Of a DNA stretch of 64,000 nt, positions 51,238 through 60,100 are shown one piece after another (the first letter of the stretch is position 1; every line of letters starts with the position of its first letter). The notes under the pieces are model-generated. The model searched no databases. It worked only from the letters and a program-made list of their open reading frames with translations, and had not been told where the DNA came from. The DNA comes from Solitalea koreensis. GTDB lineage: Bacteria; Bacteroidota; Bacteroidia; Sphingobacteriales; Sphingobacteriaceae. Position numbers and translations under genes: made by a program. The stretch spans positions 310,001 to 374,000 of the forward strand of contig NZ_FXSZ01000001.1 in NCBI RefSeq assembly GCF_900182575.1, read 5' to 3'.

Positions 51238-52818
51238 TTATCGATTGCTCGGAAAATTATTCTTCACATTAACCACTGGCCTTTTAGCACTATTGGCTAA
51301 TTCCCAGGCTGTATAAAACACCAATTGAGCACGTTTGGCCTGCAATGGAAAAACAATTTTGCTTACTTCATCGCTAGGTTTGTGATAATCAGCATGTACT
51401 CCATTGAAATAGAATATAATTGGGATGTTGTGTTTTGCAAAATTGTAATGATCAGAACGGTAATAAAAACGGTTAGGATCATTAGGGTCATTGTATTTAT
51501 AATCCAAATTTAACTTTGTATACGTTTTATTAGCTTGTTCGTTTACATTATGTAAATCAGTGCTTAATTTGTCGGAGCCGATAATATAAACATAATTAGA
51601 ATCAGCAGCATGTTCCGGATCAATACGGCCGATCATATCAATATTAAGATCAGTAATTGTTTTCTCTAATGGAAACACAGGATGCTCTGAGTACCATTCA
51701 GAACCTAACAATCCTTTTTCTTCACCCACTACGGTCATAAACAAAATACTTCGACGCGGGCCTTTCCCTTCATTTTTAGCTTGCATAAATGCTTCAGCAA
51801 GCTCCATAACGGCAGTGGTTCCTGAACCATCATCATCAGCCCCATTAAAAACATCTCCTGTACCCACGCCGATATGATCATAATGTGCCGTGATTACCAA
51901 GACTTCATCTTTAAGGTCTGAGCCGGGTAAAAAGCCCAATACATTTCGCGCATTAATAGGCTTTGCAACCAATTGAATATTAAGATCGAGATTTAGCTTT
52001 ATAGCTTTTGATTGAGGCTGTGTGCTTTTAGCTACTTTTGCTTTAAAATTATCTAATGATGTATGAGAAACACCCAAAATCACATCCGCCAATTCATTTG
52101 AGATATACACTACCGGGATCCTGGTGCCATTGTTTTTTTCAATTTTGGCAAACTCAATTTTCTTTTCCTTTAAATGATTGTTGCCGAATTTAGCGCGCAT
52201 ACCTTCAAGTACTATAAAAATCACCGAAGGTTCCATTGCTTTAATGTCGTCAATACGCTTGCGAGGATTGGCCGTATATTCTGATGCATTATTTGATTGG
52301 GTAATGAGGTTTAAGCCATTTTTACCAACCGGCTCACCGTACATTACTATTACTGGTTTACCTTTGATTGATACGTCTTTTAAATCGTTGTAATTAGCAG
52401 ATTGAATTCCATAACCGGCAAAAACGATCTCATTCGTTTTAATTTGTATCTTATCCGGATTACTCGAACCCGACACCAAAAAATCAGTACCAAAACCATA
52501 AGACTTTCCATTTACCATAAAAATCGTAGTATCCAACGATTTTTCAACCAATGGTATATTCTGGAAATAAGAGCCATTAACCGGTGCCTGCAACCCTAAT
52601 CCTTTAAAATAGTTGGCGATATAATCGGATGCCATCTCGGCTCCCTTTTGCCCTGTTTCTCTTCCACCATATTCATCGGAAGCCAGAATGGTCAAATGCT
52701 TCTTTAGATCTTGAGGAGTAATAGTATTCGCATACTTAACTTCAACAGGATTTTGTTGTCCAAAAGCTAAGCTTACACTTATAGCAATTAGCGTATTTAA
52801 CAAAATTATCTTCTTCAT
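51238..52818 (-). CDS. Secreted M28-family zinc aminopeptidase with PA domain
   Basis: The protein has 526 residues. The signal peptide ends near LAFGQ (20). A protease-associated (PA) region spans about 120-230, and the M28 core holds the zinc ligands in ITAHYDHIG, GADDDGSGTTAVMEL, GEEKGLLGSEW and INDMIGR-like NIDMIGRID, then the distal His in RSDHYNFAKH. It should cleave N-terminal residues from peptides in the periplasm or at the cell surface. Confidence 0.93.
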   Translation of the reverse strand: MKKIILLNTLIAISVSLAFGQQNPVEVKYANTITPQDLKKHLTILASDEYGGRETGQKGAEMASDYIANYFKGLGLQAPVNGSYFQNIPLVEKSLDTTIFMVNGKSYGFGTDFLVSGSSNPDKIQIKTNEIVFAGYGIQSANYNDLKDVSIKGKPVIVMYGEPVGKNGLNLITQSNNASEYTANPRKRIDDIKAMEPSVIFIVLEGMRAKFGNNHLKEKKIEFAKIEKNNGTRIPVVYISNELADVILGVSHTSLDNFKAKVAKSTQPQSKAIKLNLDLNIQLVAKPINARNVLGFLPGSDLKDEVLVITAHYDHIGVGTGDVFNGADDDGSGTTAVMELAEAFMQAKNEGKGPRRSILFMTVVGEEKGLLGSEWYSEHPVFPLEKTITDLNIDMIGRIDPEHAADSNYVYIIGSDKLSTDLHNVNEQANKTYTKLNLDYKYNDPNDPNRFYYRSDHYNFAKHNIPIIFYFNGVHADYHKPSDEVSKIVFPLQAKRAQLVFYTAWELANSAKRPVVNVKNNFPSNR

Positions 52819-52862
52819 TATTTAATTGGCTGTTATTATTAACTAAAGTAGAATTAAAAAAG

Positions 52863-52891
52863 AAAGGATCACCTGTTTAAGATAATCCTTT
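52863..52891 (-). terminator. Weak terminator after rpiB
   Basis: AAAGGAT (52863-52869) pairs with ATCCTTT (52885-52891) around a 15-nt loop, followed on the minus strand by a T-rich run (TTTCTTTTTT). It lies 28 bp past the rpiB stop. Confidence 0.55.
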
Positions 52892-52919
52892 TGTATAATA
52901 TTCGTTACAAGAATCAGTG

Positions 52920-53351
52920 TTATACGCAATCAATTTTGTTAACACGATTGGCATGACGACCACCTTCAAATGCTGTATCCAAAAATTTGTTTACGATTGC
53001 AGTAGCATCTTCAATTGAAATAAAACGAGCCGGCAAACAAACGATGTTAGCATCATTGTGACTACGTGCCAATTCAGCAATTTCCGGTTTCCAGCACAAT
53101 GCAGCGCGAATACCCGCATGCTTATTAGCTGTAATAGCAACCCCGTTTGCACTACCACAAATTAAAACACCGAAATCAGCCTCTTTATCATGTACACTGT
53201 TCGCCACAGGATGTACATAGTCTGGATAGTCAACCGAATCAGTTGAAAACGGACCGAAATCTTTAGTTTCATATCCTCTTTCCTTCAGCAAATCTATCAG
53301 CACTTTTTTGTACTCGAAACCGGCGTGATCGCCACCTAATGCAATTTTCAT
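52920..53351 (-). CDS. rpiB: Ribose-5-phosphate isomerase B
   Basis: The protein has 143 residues. GGDHAGFEYK at the N-terminus and LICGSANGVAITANKH (about 63-78, with the catalytic Cys near 65) define RpiB. It interconverts ribose 5-phosphate and ribulose 5-phosphate. It starts 24 bp after tatC on the same strand. Confidence 0.96.
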   Translation of the reverse strand: MKIALGGDHAGFEYKKVLIDLLKERGYETKDFGPFSTDSVDYPDYVHPVANSVHDKEADFGVLICGSANGVAITANKHAGIRAALCWKPEIAELARSHNDANIVCLPARFISIEDATAIVNKFLDTAFEGGRHANRVNKIDCV

Positions 53352-53375
53352 TGTTATTTTCTTTAAACTAAATTT

Positions 53376-54272
53376 CTATTTACGGTCATTACTATATTCT
53401 TCCTCTTCTAAGGCTTCTTTTCTGGCCTTATTTTTAGCGACCCCTGCCGATACAAAAATACTAATTTCATAAAGGATAAATAGAGGTAAAGCAACGATGG
53501 TTTGTGTCATCATATCCGGACTCGGAGTAATGAATGCAGCAATTAACAAAATAATCACCACTGCATAACGACGACTAGAGCGTAGTAATTTGGGAGTAAC
53601 AAAACCAAGCTTTGAAAGGAAATAAATCACAATCGGCATTTCAAACGTAATACCGCAACCTATTGATAAAATCCCTAGCGTTGAAAGATAGGAATCAAGT
53701 GAAATCTGATTGATAATTTCAGTGCTTACGGTATAAGAACCTAGAAACACGATTGTTAAAGGCACAATAATAAAATAGCCAAATAACATCCCCAGGAAAA
53801 ATAGTAAAGAAATAAAGAAGATTAAGCCTGAAGCATAACGACGTTCTGCACTTTTTAAAGCAGGCCTGATAAAACGCCATAATTCCCAGATAAAATAAGG
53901 AAATGCTAATGCAATACCTAGCATAATAGAAGAGTTCAGGTGGATCATGAACTGACCGGAAAGTTCAGTATTCATGATAACGAAGTTGATCTTCGATACA
54001 CAGAAATCTTCCAGATTATATTTTGCGGCCAAATGACACATCATTCTGTAAGTCCAGAAATCAGTATTTTTCGGTCCGAGGATAATATTATCAAAAACAA
54101 ACTCTTTATAACTAAAAGCAATACCGGTAAAAACACTTATAGCGATTACTGATCGGATGATATGCCAGCGCAGTTCTTCAAGATGATCGAAAAACGACAT
54201 TTCAGCTTCAATTGTATGCTTATCTTTATTAAGGTATTTGGAAACTAAAGTGTCCCGACGGCTATTTGGCAT
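53376..54272 (-). CDS. tatC: Twin-arginine translocase subunit TatC
   Basis: The protein has 298 residues and six membrane helices. The N-terminal motif MSFFDHLEELRWHIIRS (about 25-41) carries the conserved FxxHLxELRxR-type signal-binding site. FYELWRFIRPAL-like FIWELWRFIRPALKSAERRYA lies in the first cytoplasmic loop, and ITPSPDMMTQ in the last loop. tatA is not adjacent. The acidic, polar N- and C-terminal tails are longer than in E. coli. Confidence 0.95.
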   Translation of the reverse strand: MPNSRRDTLVSKYLNKDKHTIEAEMSFFDHLEELRWHIIRSVIAISVFTGIAFSYKEFVFDNIILGPKNTDFWTYRMMCHLAAKYNLEDFCVSKINFVIMNTELSGQFMIHLNSSIMLGIALAFPYFIWELWRFIRPALKSAERRYASGLIFFISLLFFLGMLFGYFIIVPLTIVFLGSYTVSTEIINQISLDSYLSTLGILSIGCGITFEMPIVIYFLSKLGFVTPKLLRSSRRYAVVIILLIAAFITPSPDMMTQTIVALPLFILYEISIFVSAGVAKNKARKEALEEEEYSNDRK

Positions 54273-54291
54273 CTTACTTATTACTTAGCTG

Positions 54292-54299
54292 CAAATATA
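54292..54299 (-). promoter_or_regulatory. Probable -7 element of tatC
   Basis: TATATTTG on the minus strand matches TAnnTTTG and lies 20 bp before the tatC ATG. The -33 element is not seen. Confidence 0.45.
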
Positions 54300-54381
54300 A
54301 AGGAAAAACCTGCATGCAGATTTTCTTTAATTCTTAAAAATCACATGTGGTTCATTGACCACACTTAAAACTAAACTTCAT

Positions 54382-54412
54382 AAAAAAACACTCCACAAGG
54401 GAGTGTTTTTTT
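54382..54412 (-). terminator. Terminator of the lipid cluster after accC
   Basis: CACTCC pairs with GGAGTG around the loop ACAAG, with A- and T-runs that extend the stem (AAAAAAA / TTTTTTT). It lies 14 bp past the accC stop and ends the yceD-to-accC unit. Confidence 0.85.
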
Positions 54413-54425
54413 ATACTATTAAAGC

Positions 54426-55766
54426 TTATAAATTCATGTCGAAAGTTTCCATGAATTTGGTAGTAAAGTTACCAGCTCTATAATTTGCATCCTGCATCAA
54501 TTTAAGATGAAAAGGGATGGTAGTTTTTATGCCTTCAATTACAAACTCGCTTAATGCTCTTTCCATTGTGCAAATGGCTTCTTCACGAGTCTGCGCTACT
54601 GTAATCAATTTAGCAATCATAGAATCGTAATTCGGAGGAATTACATAACCAGAATACACATGCGTGTCAACACGTACACCGTGGCCACCTGGCGAATGGA
54701 AATTAGTAATCTTTCCAGGAGATGGGCGAAATCCATTGTTAGGATCTTCTGCATTGATACGGCATTCAATGGAGTGCATGGTAGGGAAATATGATTTTCC
54801 AGAAATTGGCACACCTGCAGCAACCTTAATTTGTTCTTTAATCAAATCAAAGTTAATTACCTCCTCCGTTACCGGATGCTCTACCTGAATACGTGTATTC
54901 ATTTCCATGAAGTAGAAATTACGGTGCTTATCAACCAGGAACTCAATGGTTCCGGCGCCTTCATAATTAACCGCAGCAGCACCTGCAATAGCAGCTTCTC
55001 CCATTTTCTGACGAAGTTCTTCTGTCATAAACGGCGAAGGAGCTTCTTCAGTTAATTTTTGGTGACGACGTTGAATTGAACAGTCGCGTTCAGAGAGGTG
55101 ACATACCTTTCCGTATTGATCTCCAACAATCTGAATTTCAATATGGCGAGGATCTTCAATAAATTTCTCTAAATAGATCCCATCATTGCCGAAAGCAGCA
55201 CCAGCTTCCTGACGTGCAGAATCCCAAGCGGGTTCAAATTCTTCATCTTTCCAAATCACACGCATTCCGCGTCCACCTCCACCGGCGGTAGCTTTCAAAA
55301 TAACAGGATAACCAATTTCAGCGGCAACCAATTTACCTTCTTTAACATCAGCGATCAATCCATCCGAACCTGGAATAGTTGGAACCCCTGCATTTTTCAT
55401 GGTTTCTTTAGCAGATGCCTTATCTCCCATTCCATTAATCATTTCTGGAGATGCTCCTATGAATTTGATTCCATGGTCGCGGCAAATCGCTGAAAATTTA
55501 GCATTTTCAGAAAGGAATCCGTATCCGGGGTGAATTGCATCTGCGTTGGTAATTTCAGCAGCAGCAATAATATTTGGAATATTTAAGTAAGAATCTTTAC
55601 TTGGAGCCGGGCCAATACATACAGCTTCATCAGCGAAACGCACATGAAGGCTATCACGATCAGCAGTAGAGTAAACGGCTACAGTTTTAACGCCCATTTC
55701 CTTGCAGGTACGAATGATACGCAAAGCGATCTCCCCACGATTGGCAATAAGTATTTTTTTAAACAT
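54426..55766 (-). CDS. accC: Acetyl-CoA carboxylase biotin carboxylase subunit
   Basis: The protein has 446 residues. MFKKILIANRGEIALRIIRT begins the biotin-carboxylase N-domain. KATAGGGGRGMR near 158-169 is the ATP-grasp loop, MEMNTRIQVEHPVTE near 288-302 the catalytic segment, and GFRPSPGKI the C-domain mark. With AccB it carboxylates biotin for malonyl-CoA. It is last in the conserved cluster with accB upstream. Confidence 0.97.
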   Translation of the reverse strand: MFKKILIANRGEIALRIIRTCKEMGVKTVAVYSTADRDSLHVRFADEAVCIGPAPSKDSYLNIPNIIAAAEITNADAIHPGYGFLSENAKFSAICRDHGIKFIGASPEMINGMGDKASAKETMKNAGVPTIPGSDGLIADVKEGKLVAAEIGYPVILKATAGGGGRGMRVIWKDEEFEPAWDSARQEAGAAFGNDGIYLEKFIEDPRHIEIQIVGDQYGKVCHLSERDCSIQRRHQKLTEEAPSPFMTEELRQKMGEAAIAGAAAVNYEGAGTIEFLVDKHRNFYFMEMNTRIQVEHPVTEEVINFDLIKEQIKVAAGVPISGKSYFPTMHSIECRINAEDPNNGFRPSPGKITNFHSPGGHGVRVDTHVYSGYVIPPNYDSMIAKLITVAQTREEAICTMERALSEFVIEGIKTTIPFHLKLMQDANYRAGNFTTKFMETFDMNL

Positions 55767-55782
55767 GAATCTTTTTAATTTG

Positions 55783-55829
55783 TCCCGATAGTTAACGGGA
55801 TGAAAATGTGTTCCCGATCGCTATCGGGA
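55783..55829. repeat. Two short palindromes of the CCCGATA...TATCGGG type in the accB-accC gap
   Basis: TCCCGATAGTTAACGGGA (55783-55800) and TCCCGATCGCTATCGGGA (55812-55829) are two copies of one palindromic motif 29 bp apart. They look like dispersed bacterial repeats rather than a terminator, since no T-run follows. They lie in the leader of accC, and the accB start codon is far downstream of neither. Confidence 0.65.
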
Positions 55830-55899
55830 TGAGCCAAAAATCATCTTAGAAATTTCAAAAATTTGAGAATTCACGAACTCTCAAATCTTCAAATTGAAA

Positions 55900-56382
55900 T
55901 TATAATTTCTCCACAATGAATAATGGTTGATCGTACTCAACAGGACTGGCATTATCAACCAATACTTTAACAATACGTCCTGAAATCTCTGATTCGATTT
56001 CGTTAAATAATTTCATTGCCTCGATGATGCAAATCACCTGACCTGGTTTAATTTCATCACCCACATTCACAAATAAAGGTTTATCAGGACTAGGTTGACG
56101 ATAAAAAGTACCAATCATTGGCGATTTAATCGTGATGTGATTCGCATTTTCAGCGGCTGGTGCAACTGGAGCTGGCGCTGGTGCGGCAGGTGCTGCTACT
56201 ACCGGTGCTACTGGTGCAGCAGCAAGCGGTGCCATGGCAGGTACATTAGCTTGAACAACAGTTTGTGCTGATTGAGTGGTGGTTTTTATTGTGATTTTAA
56301 AATCTTTTCTCTCAATAGAAACTTCATTAACTCCTGATTTTGAAACGAACTTAATCAGTTCCTGAATTTCTTTGATTTCCAT
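55900..56382 (-). CDS. accB: Acetyl-CoA carboxylase biotin carboxyl carrier protein
   Basis: The protein has 160 residues. A helical N-terminus (1-40) is followed by an Ala-Pro linker (about 48-78) and a biotinyl domain ending in EAMKLFNEIE, where Lys124 carries biotin. The thumb segment IGTFYRQPSPDKPLFV typical of the acetyl-CoA carboxylase BCCP is present (90-105). It starts 66 bp after fabH. Confidence 0.97.
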   Translation of the reverse strand: MEIKEIQELIKFVSKSGVNEVSIERKDFKITIKTTTQSAQTVVQANVPAMAPLAAAPVAPVVAAPAAPAPAPVAPAAENANHITIKSPMIGTFYRQPSPDKPLFVNVGDEIKPGQVICIIEAMKLFNEIESEISGRIVKVLVDNASPVEYDQPLFIVEKL

Positions 56383-56448
56383 TTTAATATATGTGTTTGT
56401 TTAGTTGAATTTAAAGTTACCTTTTATTTTGAAAAAGTCAATTTGCTG

Positions 56449-57432
56449 TTAATAAGCCCATTTCAGATAGGTGGCTCCCCATGTGAATCCACCGCCAAAG
56501 GCTGCTAACACAATGTTATCACCTTTTTTCAGTTGGCTTTCCCATTCCCATAAGCATAAAGGAAGGGTTCCATTGGTTGTATTTCCGTATTTTTCGATGT
56601 TTAACATTACCTTTTCCGGACCAACCCCCATTCTGCTTGCGGTTGCATCAATAATACGTTTATTAGCTTGATGCGGAACCAACCAGGCGATATCATCGGC
56701 TGTAAGGTTGTTACGCTCCATAATTGTAGCAGCGGCATCGGCCATATTAGTTACGGCAAACTTAAATACCGTTTTTCCCTCTTGGTAAGCAAAATGTTCA
56801 CGTTTTTCAACCGTTTCACGAGTTGCCGGGAAAGCAGAACCACCAGCTTTCATAAATAAAAACTGACGACCAGAGCCATCGCTTTTTAAGTAGGAGTCTT
56901 GAATACCTAATCCTTCATTATTAGCTTCCAGCAATACTGCACCGCCACCGTCTCCGAAAATAATACAGGTTGCACGATCTTCATAGTCAATAATAGCCGA
57001 CATTTTATCAATACCTATTACTACTACTTTTTTATACATTCCTGTTTGAATAAACTGAGCTCCGGTAGTTAAACCGTAAAGAAAGCCAGAGCATGCAGCA
57101 CTAAGGTCAAAACCCCAGGCATTTTTTGCCCCAATTTTATCACAAATAATATTAGCTGTTGCAGGGAATACGTGATCAGGAGTAACGGTTGTACAGATCA
57201 GAAGATCAATTTCATCTGCACTGATACCGCGTTTTGCCAACAAGCCTTCCATGACTTTTACACCCATGTCAGAACTTGCGCCATCTTTCATGATTCTGCG
57301 TTCTTTGATACCGGTTCGTGAAGTAATCCACTCATCATTGGTATCAACCATTTTTTCCAGTTCTTGATTTGTTAACCTATAATCAGGCACATAGCCATGA
57401 ACTGCTGTTATTGCAGCATGAATTTTAGACAT
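56449..57432 (-). CDS. fabH: 3-oxoacyl-ACP synthase III
   Basis: The protein has 327 residues from ATG 57432; a long upstream extension is ruled out because it would begin inside the terminator at 57523-57576. The catalytic Cys114 in SAACSGF, the His in LVPHQANKRI and the Asn in YGNTTNGTLPLCL form the triad. The enzyme condenses acetyl-CoA (or branched acyl-CoA) with malonyl-ACP to start fatty acids. Confidence 0.96.
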   Translation of the reverse strand: MSKIHAAITAVHGYVPDYRLTNQELEKMVDTNDEWITSRTGIKERRIMKDGASSDMGVKVMEGLLAKRGISADEIDLLICTTVTPDHVFPATANIICDKIGAKNAWGFDLSAACSGFLYGLTTGAQFIQTGMYKKVVVIGIDKMSAIIDYEDRATCIIFGDGGGAVLLEANNEGLGIQDSYLKSDGSGRQFLFMKAGGSAFPATRETVEKREHFAYQEGKTVFKFAVTNMADAAATIMERNNLTADDIAWLVPHQANKRIIDATASRMGVGPEKVMLNIEKYGNTTNGTLPLCLWEWESQLKKGDNIVLAAFGGGFTWGATYLKWAY

Positions 57433-57522
57433 AAAATCAGAATATAATTTCTTGAAAAACTCTTTAATATAAGCCGGCAATATTATAAAAATATTACGAC
57501 TTAAGTGCTTTTTTTCAAAAGC

Positions 57523-57576
57523 AAAAAGGCCCAGATTCACCTTAAAGATAATTTAAAAGTAAATTTGGGCCTTTTT
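57523..57576 (-). terminator. Hairpin between plsX and fabH
   Basis: AAAAAGGCCCA (57523-57533) pairs with TGGGCCTTTTT (57566-57576), with extra pairing of GATT/AATT next to the loop. It has the shape of a rho-independent terminator for plsX, yet fabH follows on the same strand, so it may be partial or fabH may have its own promoter. Confidence 0.85.
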
Positions 57577-57581
57577 AATGA

Positions 57582-58520
57582 TTAATTAAATGCCGCCTTA
57601 ATCTTGTCAATGAGCTTTGACGTAACAAGCTCTCTAGAGAGCAGCAACATGTTTTTTATAGCTTCAGGGTTTGAAATTCCATGACCTATAACTACTGGAG
57701 CATTAACTCCCAATATTGGACTTCCGCCAAATTGTTCATAATTAAAACGATCAAAAAACTCATCCTTGATTCCTTTTTTACGAGTGATTACGTAAAACGA
57801 CTCGGCTAATTTAAGTACGACATTACCGGTAAATCCATCACAAACATATACATCTGCATGGTCAGAGAAAAGATCTCGTCCTTCTACATTCCCAACAAAA
57901 TTAAACAATTCAGTTTCTTTCATTAAGGGGTAAGTAGCCTGACAAAGCAAATTGCCTTTCTCTTCTTCTTCTCCAATATTTAACAGCCCAACTTTGGGGT
58001 TGCTAACATTGTATACATTTTCGATGAGCAGTTTACCTAATATACCAAACTGCAAAAGCACATCCGGTTTACAGTCTGCATTCGCACCAACGTCAAGTAA
58101 AATACCTAGCCCTCCTTTGAGTTTAGGAACAATAGCCGGCATGCAAGGACGTACTACACCTGGTATAGCTTTTACAGTAAACATGGCTCCCACCAACATG
58201 GCGCCAGTGTTGCCTGCACTTGAAAAAGCATCAATCTTACCCTGCTGCAATAGACCAAAACCGACAGAAATGCTTGAATTAGGTTTCTTAACAATGGCTT
58301 TGGTTGGATGTTCACCCATACCAATTACTTCATCAGTGTGTACTAACTCGAAGTTAGCAACATCGAAACCCGCTTCAGAGCAAATGTTTTTTACCTGCTC
58401 GGAATCACCAATCAATACCAGCTTCTGGTCTGATGGCAATATTTTAAAGGCTTCAATCGCTCCTAAGACTGTAGCTTTAGGCGCAAAATCTCCACCCATA
58501 ACATCTAAACCAATACGCAT
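57582..58520 (-). CDS. plsX: Phosphate acyltransferase PlsX
   Basis: The protein has 312 residues. MRIGLDVMGGDFAPKATVLGA starts the family pattern, followed by MGEHPTKAIVKKPNSSI near 68-84, SAGNTGAMLVGAMF near 105 and DVGANADCKPDVLLQFG near 142-158. It makes acyl-phosphate from acyl-ACP for phospholipid synthesis. It starts 18 bp after rpmF, in the classical yceD-rpmF-plsX-fabH order. Confidence 0.96.
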   Translation of the reverse strand: MRIGLDVMGGDFAPKATVLGAIEAFKILPSDQKLVLIGDSEQVKNICSEAGFDVANFELVHTDEVIGMGEHPTKAIVKKPNSSISVGFGLLQQGKIDAFSSAGNTGAMLVGAMFTVKAIPGVVRPCMPAIVPKLKGGLGILLDVGANADCKPDVLLQFGILGKLLIENVYNVSNPKVGLLNIGEEEEKGNLLCQATYPLMKETELFNFVGNVEGRDLFSDHADVYVCDGFTGNVVLKLAESFYVITRKKGIKDEFFDRFNYEQFGGSPILGVNAPVVIGHGISNPEAIKNMLLLSRELVTSKLIDKIKAAFN

Positions 58521-58538
58521 GGTAAGATTGCTTTATAA

Positions 58539-58730
58539 TTAAGCTTGAGCTGTATTTTCTACGATTAACTTACCTCGGTAGTATAAATTACCGTCAACAG
58601 TGTAAGCACGGTGTGGAAGGTGTACGGCACCTGTAGTTTTGCAAACGAAAAGCGGAGTAGGCTCTGCTTTATAGTGAGTTCTACGTTTATCTCTTCTCGA
58701 TTTCGATAATTTACGCTTCGGATTTGGCAT
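58539..58730 (-). CDS. rpmF: Large ribosomal subunit protein bL32
   Basis: The protein has 63 residues. MPNPKRKLSKSRRDKRRTHYK is the typical basic bL32 N-terminus. The motif of four zinc-binding cysteines is not kept: only one Cys (Cys29 in PLFVCKTTG) remains, and HLPHRAY replaces the CxxCG pattern. Such C-minus forms are common in Bacteroidota. It lies between yceD and plsX as in most bacteria. Confidence 0.95.
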   Translation of the reverse strand: MPNPKRKLSKSRRDKRRTHYKAEPTPLFVCKTTGAVHLPHRAYTVDGNLYYRGKLIVENTAQA

Positions 58731-58786
58731 TTCTTTACAATTTTATATATCCAAAAATTTATTTATTCTTATTAACTGAGCAGAAC

Positions 58787-59320
58787 TCAATTTTCTTTAA
58801 GCTTTTTTAATGCAGCCCAACGAGGATCAACAATCTCTTCTTCGCCGGCATTTTCTTCTTGTTCAGCATTCATCTTTTTCAATGTTGCTAACATTTCCTC
58901 ATCACAATAACTGCCCTTTTCATCGCAAACACTGATTATTGGCACCTGTAAATTGACGAACTCATAAACAAGTGGAGCGATATCAATTTCGTAGGCGCTG
59001 CGGTTCAGCATTATAATTTCTCCTGAATCATCAGGCTGACCATCGGTGATCTTGTAAATCTGCTGTTCATTTACTTCCACCGGAAGCGGATACTCACTTA
59101 AACAGCGATCGCAGGATGCTTGAATAATGCCTTCGATATGAAAATCGAGCACTAACATATTTTCCTGCTTATTCAGCTGCAAATGTACCTTTAAATTGCC
59201 TCTTTTAACCAGTGAATACTCATATTCGTTGAAAAATTTTTCATCAACGGAATATTCGAATACATGTTCTCCAGTAGTCAGGCCAATAAATGGAATAATA
59301 TATTCTTTATTCGCTTTCAA
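58787..59320 (-). CDS. DUF177/YceD-family protein
   Basis: The protein has 177 residues if it starts at TTG 59320 (leading to KANKEYIIPFIGLTTG). No ATG is available nearby, and the earlier in-frame TTG at 59347 lies inside the -7 element, so it cannot be used. The motif CDRCLSEYPLPVEV (about 82-95) and the acidic C-terminus are typical of YceD, which is thought to act in 23S rRNA or L32 assembly. It starts the lipid cluster and is next to rpmF as usual. Confidence 0.85.
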   Translation of the reverse strand: MKANKEYIIPFIGLTTGEHVFEYSVDEKFFNEYEYSLVKRGNLKVHLQLNKQENMLVLDFHIEGIIQASCDRCLSEYPLPVEVNEQQIYKITDGQPDDSGEIIMLNRSAYEIDIAPLVYEFVNLQVPIISVCDEKGSYCDEEMLATLKKMNAEQEENAGEEEIVDPRWAALKKLKEN

Positions 59321-59344
59321 TGTACGTATCAATGAATTAGCCCG

Positions 59345-59375
59345 CAAAGGTAGAAATTAATATTGAAATAAGAAA
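59345..59375 (-). promoter_or_regulatory. Promoter of the yceD-rpmF-plsX-fabH-accB-accC cluster
   Basis: TTTC (59375-59372), 19 nt, then TACCTTTG (59352-59345) on the minus strand differs from the consensus by one base. The expected transcript start near 59339 leaves only about 7-19 nt before the possible TTG start codons. Confidence 0.7.
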
Positions 59376-59459
59376 GAGGACAAAAGAAAATTAAACTAGT
59401 AAATTATTCTTTCACACCTTCAAATCCCAGTAAATTTACCGGCACTAATGAAAGCCTTA

Positions 59460-59467
59460 TAATTTTG
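59460..59467 (+). promoter_or_regulatory. Probable -7 element of the NUDIX gene
   Basis: TAATTTTG matches TAnnTTTG and lies 22 bp before the ATG at 59490. A TTTA lies upstream at about the right distance (59435-59438, 21-nt spacer). Confidence 0.5.
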
Positions 59468-59489
59468 GATCTATTTTCACCTTTTGTGT

Positions 59490-60041
59490 ATGTCAAAAAA
59501 CCTCAACTGGAAAAAACTTTCTTCCAATTACCTTCTCAAAGATAGCTGGGCAACCTTACGAGTAGATACCTGCGAAACTCCTGAAGGTAAAATTGTAACG
59601 CCTTATTACGTTCTGGAATACTCGAATTGGGCCAATGCGGTTGCCATTACTGAGGAAAACAAAGTACTAATGGTGCGTCAATACAGGCATGGAGCCGGTA
59701 AAGTTATGCTTGAAATTCCAGGCGGTGTTATAGATGAAGGAGAACAACCCATTGAAAGCATCAGAAGAGAACTTTTGGAAGAAACGGGCTACGAATTTAA
59801 TCACATTGAAGCTACGGCGGTCATCTACCCCAATCCCTCTACTTCTAACAACCTTACCTACTGTTTTCTGGCACGAGGGGGCAAAAAAACTCAAGAACAA
59901 CAATTGGATCATTCGGAAGACATAATAGTCGAGGAGATTAGCATTGATGAATTAAAACATCTGGCCTTAACCAATCAACTGCCTCAAGCATTACACACAG
60001 CTTCGGTTTTTTATGCGCTGCTTAAATTGGGCAAGTTATAA
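59490..60041 (+). CDS. NUDIX hydrolase
   Basis: The protein has 183 residues from ATG 59490. The NUDIX box GGVIDEGEQPIESIRRELLEETGYE lies at about 77-101 with all consensus residues (G, E, R-E, E-E, G). RQYRHGAGKVMLEIPGG upstream resembles ADP-ribose pyrophosphatase-type members. It is convergent with the moxR-like gene. The substrate cannot be fixed from sequence. Confidence 0.9.
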   Translation: MSKNLNWKKLSSNYLLKDSWATLRVDTCETPEGKIVTPYYVLEYSNWANAVAITEENKVLMVRQYRHGAGKVMLEIPGGVIDEGEQPIESIRRELLEETGYEFNHIEATAVIYPNPSTSNNLTYCFLARGGKKTQEQQLDHSEDIIVEEISIDELKHLALTNQLPQALHTASVFYALLKLGKL

Positions 60042-60052
60042 AACGCTAAAAA

Positions 60053-60075
60053 GCCGAAACTAAAAGAGTTTCGGC
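60053..60075. terminator. Bidirectional terminator between the NUDIX and MoxR genes
   Basis: GCCGAAACT (60053-60061) pairs with AGTTTCGGC (60067-60075) around the loop AAAAG. It separates two convergent genes and has T-rich flanks, although the T-runs are short. Confidence 0.8.
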
Positions 60076-60100
60076 CTCAATTATTATATTGAATAGCTAG

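Noticed and set aside
57433..57540. N-terminal extension of fabH by 36 codons
   Set aside because: It would begin inside a terminator hairpin, and the extension has no family similarity; FabH normally starts at the MSKIHAAI-type sequence.
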